Shown here: one piece after another, positions 9,662 to 16,739 of the stretch
How the letters are laid out: each line of letters starts with the position of its first letter
Numbering within the stretch: position 1 is the stretch's first letter
DNA from: Streptomyces triticagri
GTDB lineage: Bacteria; Actinomycetota; Actinomycetes; Streptomycetales; Streptomycetaceae
DNA: 35,958 bases
Direction: 5' to 3'
Assembly: GCF_003429565.1 (NCBI RefSeq)
Contig: NZ_QUAK01000149.1
Location: 184,768-220,725, forward strand
Made by a program: the position numbers and the translations under genes
Notes under the pieces: generated by a model
The model's input: only the letters and a program-made list of their open reading frames with translations
The model's database searches: none
What the model was told of the DNA's origin: nothing

Positions 9662-10585
9662 CTAGCGGCTGTGCGCGCCGGACTGCTGGGCCGGGGTGAT
9701 GCCGAGCGCGGTCGTGTACTGCGACAGCGCGAGCTTGCCGATCGCCGGGTACGCGCCGAGCGCCTCGGCCGACGCACAGCCGGCCTCCTTGGCGGCGGTC
9801 TCGAGGAGGCCCTCGTCGACCTCGGGGCCGATCAGGTGCGGGGCCAGCGCGAGCTGCGTGGAGCCGGAGGCGCGCAGCTGCTCGGCCGTGGCGGCGATCG
9901 CGCCGTCCTGGTCGAGGGCGGCGGCCATCACGGGCACGGCAAGGCGCGCCGCGAGCAGCATGCCGGTGATCCCGGCGGCCTGGACCGCCTCCTCGCCGCC
10001 GATGGTGGCCAGGATGATGCCGTCCGCCGCGGTCGCCACGGTGAACAGCCTGGCGCGGTCGGCGCGCGCCAGGCCGGCCTCCGAGAGGCGGACGTGCAGC
10101 GCCTCGGCGAGCAGCGGGTGCGGGCCGAGGACGTCGGTCAGTTCGGCGGGGGCGCGGCTGTCCATCACGGCCTGCCGGACGCGGCGCATCAGCGCGCTCT
10201 CCGGGCCCGCGAGCAGCGGCACCACGACGGCGACCGGCCCCTCGGGCTCGGCCACCTCCTGGCCGGCCGCGCGCGCCTGCTCATAACGGGCGGTGCGCTG
10301 CTCGGCGGCCTGGGCCAGCACCGACTGCAGGGTCGGGTACTCGGCGTCGTCACCGTCGAGGTAGCCGATCCGGGCGTCGAGGCCGGGCAGCTCGGAGCGC
10401 GCGATGCTCACGACCTCCTCGGCGAGCGACCTGGTGGCGGTGCCGGGCGCACCGGGTACGGCGAGGACGAGCGCGGGTGCTCCCTCGGGAGCCACCGCGG
10501 GTTCCGGACGGCGGTGCCGGCCGGGCTGGCGAGGTCGCGGCATTCGTACGGGCAGGCCGGATGCGGGCCCAGTGGGGGAGCTCAT
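9662..10585 (-). CDS. CbiX/sirohydrochlorin-chelatase-like protein with altered active site
   Basis: About 307 residues. The fold pattern is that of class II chelatases: a hydrophobic strand (PALVLAVPGAPG), the RSELPGLDARIGYLDGDDAEYPTLQSVL region that follows it in CbiX proteins, a second strand VAVVVPLLAGPESA, and a related second half ending in ALAPHLIGPEVDEGLLETAAKEAG. The metal-ligand His usually found in HGSRD after the first strand is missing (VPGAPG instead), so ordinary chelatase activity is doubtful. I start it at MSSPTGPASG (10585); an in-frame ATG at 10615 is also possible. It has its own promoter overlapping the end of the kinase gene upstream. Family call fairly sure, function open. 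Confidence 0.7.
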   Translation of the reverse strand: MSSPTGPASGLPVRMPRPRQPGRHRRPEPAVAPEGAPALVLAVPGAPGTATRSLAEEVVSIARSELPGLDARIGYLDGDDAEYPTLQSVLAQAAEQRTARYEQARAAGQEVAEPEGPVAVVVPLLAGPESALMRRVRQAVMDSRAPAELTDVLGPHPLLAEALHVRLSEAGLARADRARLFTVATAADGIILATIGGEEAVQAAGITGMLLAARLAVPVMAAALDQDGAIAATAEQLRASGSTQLALAPHLIGPEVDEGLLETAAKEAGCASAEALGAYPAIGKLALSQYTTALGITPAQQSGAHSR

Positions 10586-10654
10586 GGCGCCGCATGCTAC
10601 TGGTTTTGTGGGCATCCCTGTTCGGGGAGGGTGCAGGCGAACGGTTTTCGTCCG

Positions 10655-10684
10655 TATTTATCCGATGAGTTACGAAAAGGTCAA
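10655..10684 (-). promoter_or_regulatory. Probable promoter of the CbiX-like gene
   Basis: Minus-strand TTGACC (10679-10684) and TAAATA (10655-10660) are separated by 18 bp in an unusually AT-rich pocket. The -35 overlaps the stop codon of the upstream kinase gene. Confidence 0.6.
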
Positions 10685-11841
10685 TTGGGCTGATCGTCCG
10701 GCGACTTGGGCAAGCTGAGCAGTCTCCCGTCGGCCGGCAGCAGCGGCCCACCGATGCACAGCGCCGTGGCGATCATCACGGCACCGTCGAGCGGATCACC
10801 CGCCGCGGGCACCGGCCGGGCCCCCGGAATCAGCCGTTCCAGCTCCTCCTCGAGCGGTACGAGCAGCGGCTCACCCATGCCGAACAGGCCACCGGTCAGG
10901 CCCACCGCCGCGTCCGCCTCGCGCGGACAGACGGCTGCCGCCGCTTGCGCGATGTTCCGCGCCGCCTCCCGCAGGATGCCGGCCGCGACCGGGTCGTGCG
11001 ACGCGCAGCGGCCCACCTCGGGGGCGAAGGACGCCAGCACGGCGGGGCGGTCGCTCCGCGGATAGAGCTTCCCCGGCAGCTCGGGCAGCGGGCCGTCGAA
11101 GCAGACCTCCGCGCGGGCGCGCAGGGCCTCGGATCCGCCGTCGCGCCCGTCGTACGCACGGAACGCCGCCTCCAGGCCGGCCCGCCCGATCCACGCACCG
11201 CCGCCGCAGTCACCGAGGAGATGCCCCCAACCGTCGGCGCGGCGCCAGGAGACCAGGTCGGTGCCCAGGGCGATCAGGCCGGTGCCGGCGGCCACCACGG
11301 CGCCCCGCCGGGACCCGAGCGCCCCCGCGTACGCCGTGACGGCATCGGCGGCGAGTGCGAGCCGCCGCACGCCGAGCTCACGCTCCAGGGCGCCCGGCAG
11401 CACGGCGCGGAGCTCGTCGCCGAGGGTGGCCATACCGGCCGCGCCGATCGCCAGCGCGGCGGGCCGGTCGGCGCCCGCCCGGTCGAGCAACTCCCTGGCC
11501 ATGGGCAGCAGCTGCTCCAGGAGGTGGGCGGCTTGGATGCCCTGCTCGCCGGTGCGCACCGGCGTCCGGGACGCGGTCGTCAGCGACTCGGCAGCCGCGG
11601 GCGGAGACCCGGTGTGCCCGCTGTACTCGGTGGGCGGAGACCCGGTGTGCCCGCTGTACTCGGTACGCGCGTACGGCTGTTCGGTACGTACGGACGGCGC
11701 GGAGTCCGCCGGCCCGTCGGCGTCCCGTACCGGGGCGAGCGCCACCCGCAGACCGGAGCCGCCGGAGTCCACCCCGAGCACCCAGCGCCGCGCGGTCGCA
11801 CCGCCACCTCCGGCGAGGCGCTCCTCGTCTCCCGTGCCCAC
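10681..11841 (-). CDS. BadF/BadG-family ATPase, N-acetylglucosamine-kinase-like
   Basis: A 386-residue actin-fold kinase. WVLGVDSGGSGLRVAL is the N-terminal phosphate loop. GAAGMATLGDEL, the AADAVTAYAGALG strand, VVAAGTGLIALG (phosphate 2) and GWGHLLGDCGGGAWIGRAGLEAA follow in the order seen in eukaryotic-type GlcNAc kinases and the BadF/BadG family. It probably phosphorylates an amino sugar in the cytoplasm. The GTG start (VGTGDEER) is chosen because GGAGGA lies seven bases upstream. Between the first strands and the next helix is a Pro/Ser/Gly-rich insert containing the 11-residue unit TEYSGHTGSPP twice, from a perfect DNA duplication. The substrate call is family-level only. Confidence 0.78.
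   Translation of the reverse strand: MGTGDEERLAGGGGATARRWVLGVDSGGSGLRVALAPVRDADGPADSAPSVRTEQPYARTEYSGHTGSPPTEYSGHTGSPPAAAESLTTASRTPVRTGEQGIQAAHLLEQLLPMARELLDRAGADRPAALAIGAAGMATLGDELRAVLPGALERELGVRRLALAADAVTAYAGALGSRRGAVVAAGTGLIALGTDLVSWRRADGWGHLLGDCGGGAWIGRAGLEAAFRAYDGRDGGSEALRARAEVCFDGPLPELPGKLYPRSDRPAVLASFAPEVGRCASHDPVAAGILREAARNIAQAAAAVCPREADAAVGLTGGLFGMGEPLLVPLEEELERLIPGARPVPAAGDPLDGAVMIATALCIGGPLLPADGRLLSLPKSPDDQPN
11599..11664. repeat. Perfect 2 x 33-bp tandem direct repeat inside the kinase gene
   Basis: Two identical 33-bp units (11599-11631 and 11632-11664), each beginning GGGCGGAGACCCGGTGTGCC on the plus strand. They encode TEYSGHTGSPP twice in frame. Confidence 0.97.
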
Positions 11842-12067
11842 CTGCGCGTCCTCCGCTCCCGCACGTCCCGAACGAACGCTCCGGACCTCAACCGACCACA
11901 CCGGAGCCGCAACCGGCCACTCCGGAGGCTCAAATGGCCGACCGCTGCGAGCGGTTGACCACCCGCCCATGCGGTCGGGCCTTCCGGACCCGGAGGAACC
12001 CTAGCGCCACCACGGACCGCCCAGGAGGGCGTACGGGGAGCGGTGTGTGGTGTCCGCCCGGGGCCAG

Positions 12068-12081
12068 TAGAGTGACCCGGC
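12068..12081 (+). promoter_or_regulatory. -10 element giving a leaderless uracil-DNA glycosylase mRNA
   Basis: TAGAGT (12068-12073) ends eight bases before the GTG. Transcription would start at or next to the start codon. No ribosome-binding sequence is present in the spacer GACCCGGC. Confidence 0.6.
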
Positions 12082-12759
12082 GTGGCACCACGACCGTTGC
12101 ACGAACTTGTAGAGCCCGGCTGGGCGAAGGCGCTCGAACCGGTGGCCGGACGCATCGCGGACATGGGGGACTTCCTGCGGGCCGAAGTGGCCGCAGGGCG
12201 CACCTATCTGCCTTCCGGGGCGAACGTCCTGCGCGCCTTCCAGCAGCCCTTCGACGACGTCCGCGTCCTCGTCGTCGGCCAGGACCCCTACCCCACGCCC
12301 GGCATGGCGATCGGTCTGAGCTTCGCCGTCGCGCCCGAAGTGCGGTCACTGCCGGGCAGTCTGGAGAACATCTTCCGCGAACTGAACGCGGACCTCGGCC
12401 TCCCCAGACCGTCCAACGGCGATCTCACCCCCTGGACCCGGCAGGGCGTCCTGCTCCTCAACAGGGCGCTGACCACGGCCCCGCGCCGCCCCGGAGCGCA
12501 CCGCGGCAAGGGCTGGGAAGAGGTCACCGAGCAGGCGATCCGCGCACTCGCCGCCCGCGGCAAGCCACTGGTGTCCATCCTCTGGGGCCGGGACGCCCGC
12601 AATCTGCGTCCGCTGCTCGGCGATCTGCCCTCCGTCGAGTCCTCACATCCCTCGCCGATGTCGGCCGACCGGGGCTTCTTCGGCTCCCGGCCCTTCAGCA
12701 GGGCGAACGAGCTACTGGTGGCGCAGGGCGCCGAGCCGGTCGACTGGAGTCTGCCGTAG
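12082..12759 (+). CDS. ung: Uracil-DNA glycosylase, family 1
   Basis: Removes uracil from DNA as the first step of base-excision repair. 225 residues, normal for the family. Motif A is GQDPYPTPG with catalytic D68. The uracil-pocket segment GLSF and PGSLENIFREL follow, then VLLLNRALTT, ILWGRDA and the DNA-intercalation loop HPSPMSADRGFFGSRPF (H189). Two points differ from E. coli Ung: Pro replaces His after GQDPY, which I recall as common in actinobacterial members, and Met193 stands where the intercalating Leu191 normally is. The GTG start lies eight bases after a -10 hexamer, so the transcript is probably leaderless. It is convergent with the Asp-box gene. Confidence 0.95.
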   Translation: MAPRPLHELVEPGWAKALEPVAGRIADMGDFLRAEVAAGRTYLPSGANVLRAFQQPFDDVRVLVVGQDPYPTPGMAIGLSFAVAPEVRSLPGSLENIFRELNADLGLPRPSNGDLTPWTRQGVLLLNRALTTAPRRPGAHRGKGWEEVTEQAIRALAARGKPLVSILWGRDARNLRPLLGDLPSVESSHPSPMSADRGFFGSRPFSRANELLVAQGAEPVDWSLP

Positions 12760-12844
12760 GCAACGGCCGAACCGGTGCCCGGGGCAGGGGACTTGCCGCC
12801 ACCCAGGGTCGCCGGCCGGACGACGATCGCCCGCAGCGCCCCCG

Positions 12845-13927
12845 TCAGGCCAGCACCGCCGCACGGACACAGAGCACGTCCGGCAGATGTGTGGCGAGCT
12901 GCTGCCAGCTGTCGCCGTCGTCCGCGCTGGCGTACACCTCGCCGTTGCGATTGCCGAAATAGATGCCCGCCGGGTCCGCGTCGTCCGCACACATCGCGTC
13001 GCGCAGCACCGTGCCGTAGTGGTCGCCCTCCGGCAGTCCCACGGTGAGCGGCTCCCAGGTCTCGCCCGCGTCCGACGTGCGGAACACCCGACATCGGCGC
13101 TCGGCCGGGACGCGGTCCGCGTCCGCGTTGATCGGGAAGACGTATGCCGTGTCGGCGCGGTTCGGGTGGCTGACCGCGGCGAAGCCGAAGTCGGAGGGCA
13201 GCCCCTTGCCGATGTCCGACCAGCTGCCACCTGCGTCGTCGCTGCGGAAGACGCCCCAGTGGTTCTGCAGATAGAGACGGTCCGGATTCACGGAGTCCCG
13301 GGCGACCTTGTGCACGCACTGGCCGAACTCCGGATTCGGATCCGGCAGGAAGACGGCCGAGACACCCGAGTTGGACGGCTTCCAGCTCGCCCCGCCGTCC
13401 GCGCTGCGGAACACGCCCGCCGTGGACACCGCCACCGTCACCGACTCCGGGTCGCGGGTGTCCGTGAGGATGGTGTGCAGTCCCTCGCCGCCACCGCCAG
13501 GCACCCATCGTGAGCGCGTCGGATGTTCCCACAGCGGTCTGACCAGCTCGAAACTCTCCCCGCGGTCCTCCGAGCGGTACAGGGCGGCCGGCTCCGTGCC
13601 CGCGTACACCACGTCCGGCTCCGCGGCGGCCGGGTGCAGCTGCCACACCCGCTCCAGGGAAGCCCCGGTGTCCTTGGGGAACTTGACCGCGGGAGCGGCC
13701 GGCTCCTGCCAGCTCGCACCGAGGTCGTCCGAGTGGAAGACGGACGGGCCCCAGTGGGCGCTGTCGCCCCCGACGAGCAGTCTGGGCGTGTCCGAGCGGG
13801 TGTCGATCGCGACCGAGTAGATCGCCTGGGCGTTGAAGTGCGGATCCTCGAACTCCCAGGTGCCGGAACGGCGGCGTCCGATGAAGAGTCCCTTGCGGGT
13901 GCCCACAGTGAGAAGTACGTCGGTCAT
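12845..13927 (-). CDS. Asp-box (BNR/sialidase-like) beta-propeller protein
   Basis: A 360-residue protein without signal peptide. It contains six Asp-box motifs of form S-x-D-x-G-x-x-[WF]: SDDLGASW, SEDRGESF, SADGGASW, SDDAGGSW, TSDAGETW and SADDGDSW. These mark a six- or seven-bladed propeller of the sialidase/BNR or Ycf48/VPS10-like type. Similar proteins are annotated as exo-alpha-sialidase or WD40/YVTN-like, but the Arg triad of true sialidases cannot be assigned, so glycosidase activity is unproven. The ATG has GGAGG nine bases upstream. Its promoter matches the PafBC (RecA-independent damage response) motif, which points to a stress role. Confidence 0.85.
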   Translation of the reverse strand: MTDVLLTVGTRKGLFIGRRRSGTWEFEDPHFNAQAIYSVAIDTRSDTPRLLVGGDSAHWGPSVFHSDDLGASWQEPAAPAVKFPKDTGASLERVWQLHPAAAEPDVVYAGTEPAALYRSEDRGESFELVRPLWEHPTRSRWVPGGGGEGLHTILTDTRDPESVTVAVSTAGVFRSADGGASWKPSNSGVSAVFLPDPNPEFGQCVHKVARDSVNPDRLYLQNHWGVFRSDDAGGSWSDIGKGLPSDFGFAAVSHPNRADTAYVFPINADADRVPAERRCRVFRTSDAGETWEPLTVGLPEGDHYGTVLRDAMCADDADPAGIYFGNRNGEVYASADDGDSWQQLATHLPDVLCVRAAVLA

Positions 13928-13984
13928 GCCGATCGCCTCCGATTCGCTCGACTGCCGCGGACCTCTTTGTCCTCGACACGGGTC

Positions 13985-14007
13985 AGTCTGCACCTCGCCA
14001 CTGACAA
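13985..14007 (-). promoter_or_regulatory. PafBC-type (RecA-NDp) DNA-damage promoter
   Basis: On the minus strand TTGTCAGTG (13999-14007) is followed after exactly 8 bases by CAGACT (13985-13990). The known actinobacterial motif is TTGTCRGTG-N8-TANNNT, so only the first base of the -10 differs. It gives a leader of about 50 nt for the Asp-box gene. Confidence 0.72.
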
Positions 14008-14040
14008 TGCTGCCGATACGGCATCGGACGTGCAGCTTTT

Positions 14041-14130
14041 GCCCCTTCGGGGCCGTCGCCCCTCCCCGCACCTTCCCGAGACCAGGGCTCCGCCCCGGAC
14101 CCCGCTCCTCAATCGGGGGAGGGGCTCGAC
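14041..14130. repeat. Dispersed Streptomyces intergenic repeat / terminator-like element
   Basis: Contains GCCCC-TTCG-GGGC, then CAGGGCTCCGCCCCGGACCC followed by CGCTCCTCAATCGGGG. I recognise this as a very common intergenic element of Streptomyces genomes. It runs into the last codons and stop of the homocysteine methyltransferase gene. Confidence 0.7.
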
Positions 14131-15068
14131 CTGAGTCGCTCCGCCACCTCTGCGACTCCCTCCGGCCCCACCCGGCAGCAGCCACCGACAAGCCGGGCCC
14201 CGTCCTCCACCCACCGAGCCACCCGCACCCCCGCGAAGCCCACCGCCCCGGTCCAGCGGTGGCCGACGGGATCCCAGGTCTCGCCACTGTTGGGATACAC
14301 GACGACCGGCTTGCCGGTGATCCGCGAAGCGAGCCGCACCGCCGCATCCGCGTCGTCGGGAGTGCAGCAGTTGATCCCCACGGCAAACACCTCGTCACAC
14401 TCGGCCGCCAGGCGAAACGCCTCCTCCAGCGGCTGCCCGGCACGCGTCGCGCTCCCGTCGATGCTGTACGAGAGCCAGGCCGGCACCCCGAGCCCCCGTA
14501 CCGCCCGCAGCAGGGCGCGCGCCTCGTCGGTGTCGGGCACCGTCTCGAGGGCGAGGGCGTCGGGCCCGGCGGCCGCGAGCACCTCGAGGCGCGGCCGGTG
14601 GAAACGCTCGAGCTCGGCGACGGAGAGCCCGTACCGGCCGCGGTACTCGGAGCCGTCGGCGAGCATCGCCCCGTACGGACCCACCGATGCCGCCACCCAC
14701 AACGGTCGTCCGGCCGCGGCCCGCCGCGCTGCCGTCCGGGCCAGCCCGACACTGCGCACCAGCAGCCCCGACGCCTCGCCGGCCCCGATGCCACGGCGGG
14801 CGAACTCCTGGTAAGTCGCCTGATAGCTCCCGGTGATCGCCACGTCCGCGCCGGCCAGGTAGTACGCGAGGTGCGCCTCGACCAGCGCATCCGGCCGGTC
14901 GGCGAGCAGCCGCGCCGACCAGAGCGAGTCGGACAGGTCGTGACCGGCGGCCTCCAGCTGGTTGGACAGGCCGCCGTCGAGAACCAGTGGTCCCGCAGCC
15001 ACCGCTTCCGGCAGGGACCGTGCGGCGGCGGGAGCCCGATCCTGCCCGGCGTCCTGTGCAGCGTCCAT
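14109..15068 (-). CDS. mmuM: Homocysteine S-methyltransferase
   Basis: Transfers a methyl group from S-methylmethionine or SAM to homocysteine, yielding methionine. 319 residues with the HCY-domain barrel: VLDGGLSNQLEAAGHDL near the N-terminus, ADVAITGSYQAT, ASVGPYGAMLADGSEYRGRY, LALETVPDTDEARALL, and the zinc cysteines in VGINCCTP and LVGGCCRVGP (C297, C298). The ATG is six bases after a TACCTT hexamer, so a leaderless transcript is likely; no good ribosome-binding site exists. It is divergent from aroQ across only 71 bp. The last residues (SSPSPD) and stop lie within a dispersed repeat. Together with metE it gives the window two B12-independent routes to methionine. Confidence 0.93.
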   Translation of the reverse strand: MDAAQDAGQDRAPAAARSLPEAVAAGPLVLDGGLSNQLEAAGHDLSDSLWSARLLADRPDALVEAHLAYYLAGADVAITGSYQATYQEFARRGIGAGEASGLLVRSVGLARTAARRAAAGRPLWVAASVGPYGAMLADGSEYRGRYGLSVAELERFHRPRLEVLAAAGPDALALETVPDTDEARALLRAVRGLGVPAWLSYSIDGSATRAGQPLEEAFRLAAECDEVFAVGINCCTPDDADAAVRLASRITGKPVVVYPNSGETWDPVGHRWTGAVGFAGVRVARWVEDGARLVGGCCRVGPEGVAEVAERLRSSPSPD

Positions 15069-15074
15069 GATCCG

Positions 15075-15080
15075 AAGGTA
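15075..15080 (-). promoter_or_regulatory. -10 hexamer of mmuM (leaderless start)
   Basis: TACCTT on the minus strand, separated by exactly six bases from the mmuM ATG. It fits the TANNNT-N6-ATG pattern of leaderless actinobacterial genes. Confidence 0.55.
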
Positions 15081-15127
15081 ACTCCGCGCCGGGCGGGGCG
15101 CGGTCATCCGGCCCGGTACCAGCGCCG

Positions 15128-15133
15128 TACTCT
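15128..15133 (+). promoter_or_regulatory. -10 hexamer of aroQ (leaderless start)
   Basis: TACTCT, separated by exactly six bases from the aroQ ATG. It mirrors the arrangement at mmuM. Confidence 0.55.
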
Positions 15134-15139
15134 GGGGCC

Positions 15140-15607
15140 ATGGCATCGGTGATGATCCTCAACGGCCCCAATCTCAACCTCCTGGGGACCAGGGAGCCCG
15201 GCATCTACGGGGCGGCGACCCTGCAGGACGTGGCGGACCTCTGCAAGCAGACCGCCGCCGGCCTCGGCCTCGAGGCCGACTGCCGGCAGAGCAACCACGA
15301 GGGTGTACTCGTCGACTGGATCCAGGAGGCCGGCGCACTGCAGCGCGACGGCCGCTCGATCGGTGCCGTACTGAACGCCGGTGCCTACACGCACACCTCG
15401 GTCGCACTGCACGACGCCATCACCGGATCCGGACTGCGCCTCGTGGAGGTGCACATCTCCAACGTCCATGCGCGCGAGCCCTTCCGGCACCACTCGTACC
15501 TCTCGCCGGCCGCCGCCGGAATCGTCGTCGGCTTCGGGACCGAGGGGTACCGTCTGGCGATCCAGGGACTGCACCGACTGGCCGAGGCCGCTCGACTCGA
15601 CGGCTGA
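15140..15607 (+). CDS. aroQ: 3-dehydroquinate dehydratase, type II
   Basis: Dehydrates 3-dehydroquinate to 3-dehydroshikimate, step three of the shikimate pathway. 155 residues, normal for the dodecameric type II enzyme. LNGPNLNLLGTREPGIYG carries the catalytic loop with Arg18 and Tyr23. LNAGAYTHTSVALHDA, EVHISN and REPFRHHSYLSPAA complete the active site. It stands alone rather than in an aro cluster, so it may be an extra copy or serve quinate use; this cannot be decided here. The ATG is probably the transcription start (see the -10 at 15128). Confidence 0.96.
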   Translation: MASVMILNGPNLNLLGTREPGIYGAATLQDVADLCKQTAAGLGLEADCRQSNHEGVLVDWIQEAGALQRDGRSIGAVLNAGAYTHTSVALHDAITGSGLRLVEVHISNVHAREPFRHHSYLSPAAAGIVVGFGTEGYRLAIQGLHRLAEAARLDG

Positions 15608-15839
15608 ACAAGGCTGTTCGCCGGTCCGCAACCGGCCTCGACGCACCACTCAGGGATCCGCCCGCCCTCCCTGCCCTCATTTCGTCGCGTCCATGACACC
15701 GTCACGCAACCACCGCACGATGTTCACACGACGGCGCACCCAGACGTGTCACGCTCCCGTAGGCCACTTGTCAACTCGCGTAGAACGGGCGCCACTTGGC
15801 CCGGTGCCACGCGCGAGCCTCCGGGAAAGGACACCCCAC

Positions 15840-16667
15840 ATGCCCGTCCCGCACATACGTCGCTGGAAACCGCTGGCACTGACCGCGGCCGTCGTGCTCG
15901 TCGGCATCACCGTGCCGGCCGCCGCCTCCGCAAGCCCCACCCCCACACAGCAGCCCGAGACGGCCGCCGCCGTCGGCCCGTACGACGACACGTACTACCA
16001 GGACGCGCTCGGCAAGACCGGTCCCGAGCTCAAGGACGCCCTGCACACCATCATCAGCGACCAGACCAAACTCTCGTACGACCAGGTCTGGGACGCACTG
16101 AAGGTCACCGACGAGGACCCGGCCGACACCTCGAACGTCGTGCTCCTGTATTCCGGCGAATCCCGCAGCAAGGACGCCAACGGCGGCGACCAGGGCGACT
16201 GGAACCGCGAGCACGTCTGGGCCAAGTCGCACGGTGACTTCGGCACCTCGACCGGCCCCGGCACCGACGTCCACCATCTGCGCCCGACCGACGTCGGTGT
16301 CAACAGCACCCGCGGCAACAAGGACTTCGACGAGGGCGGCACCGAACTCGAGGACGCCCCGGGCAACTTCACCGACGGCGACTCCTTCGAGCCGCGCGAC
16401 GCGGTCAAGGGCGATGTCGCTCGCATGATCCTCTACATGGCCGTGCGCTACGAGGGCACCGACGGCTTCGCCGACCTGGAGCCCAACGACGAGGTCGACA
16501 ACGGCAGCGCCCCGAACATCGGCCGGCTCTCCGTCCTCAAGCAGTGGAACGACGAGGACCCGCCGGACGACTTCGAGAAGAACCGCAACCAGGTGATCTT
16601 CGACGAGGTCCAGCACAACCGGAACCCGTTCATCGACCACCCCGAGTGGGTCGGCGAGATCTGGTAG
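15840..16667 (+). CDS. Secreted endonuclease I-family nuclease
   Basis: 275 residues. An N-terminal Sec signal peptide (basic MPVPHIRRWK, hydrophobic core, cleavage near AASASP) shows export. The mature part carries the EndA/NucM endonuclease I core: WNREHVWAKSHGDF, then TDVHHLRPTDVGVNSTRGNKDF, the beta-beta-alpha-metal site with the catalytic His in DVHHLRP and metal-binding Asn. Later NEVDNGS-type and NRNPFIDHPEW segments are also typical. Such enzymes degrade extracellular DNA or RNA for nutrients. The ATG has AAAGGA eight bases upstream. The gene ends at a perfect hairpin. The 230 bp before it hold no further gene that I can see. Confidence 0.92.
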   Translation: MPVPHIRRWKPLALTAAVVLVGITVPAAASASPTPTQQPETAAAVGPYDDTYYQDALGKTGPELKDALHTIISDQTKLSYDQVWDALKVTDEDPADTSNVVLLYSGESRSKDANGGDQGDWNREHVWAKSHGDFGTSTGPGTDVHHLRPTDVGVNSTRGNKDFDEGGTELEDAPGNFTDGDSFEPRDAVKGDVARMILYMAVRYEGTDGFADLEPNDEVDNGSAPNIGRLSVLKQWNDEDPPDDFEKNRNQVIFDEVQHNRNPFIDHPEWVGEIW

Positions 16668-16696
16668 ACCCGCGGCGGCGACACCGGCCCGAACGT

Positions 16697-16733
16697 GCGA
16701 CAGCCCCGGCGATCCATCGGCCGGGGCTGTCGC
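16697..16733. terminator. Terminator between endonuclease and permease genes
   Basis: A perfect 14-bp stem (GCGACAGCCCCGGC at 16697-16710 with 16720-16733) and a 9-nt loop, placed between convergent stop codons. Confidence 0.88.
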
Positions 16734-16739
16734 AGGTCC

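Noticed and set aside
14179..14190. TTGTCGGTG on the minus strand, a second PafBC-like core
   Set aside because: It lies inside mmuM, coding for the zinc motif region, and lacks a -10 at the required distance.
12845..14890. Extension of the Asp-box protein frame by about 320 codons
   Set aside because: The extra part overlaps mmuM on the same strand in another frame and reads as low-complexity Arg/Ser. The ATG at 13927 has a good ribosome-binding site and a promoter.
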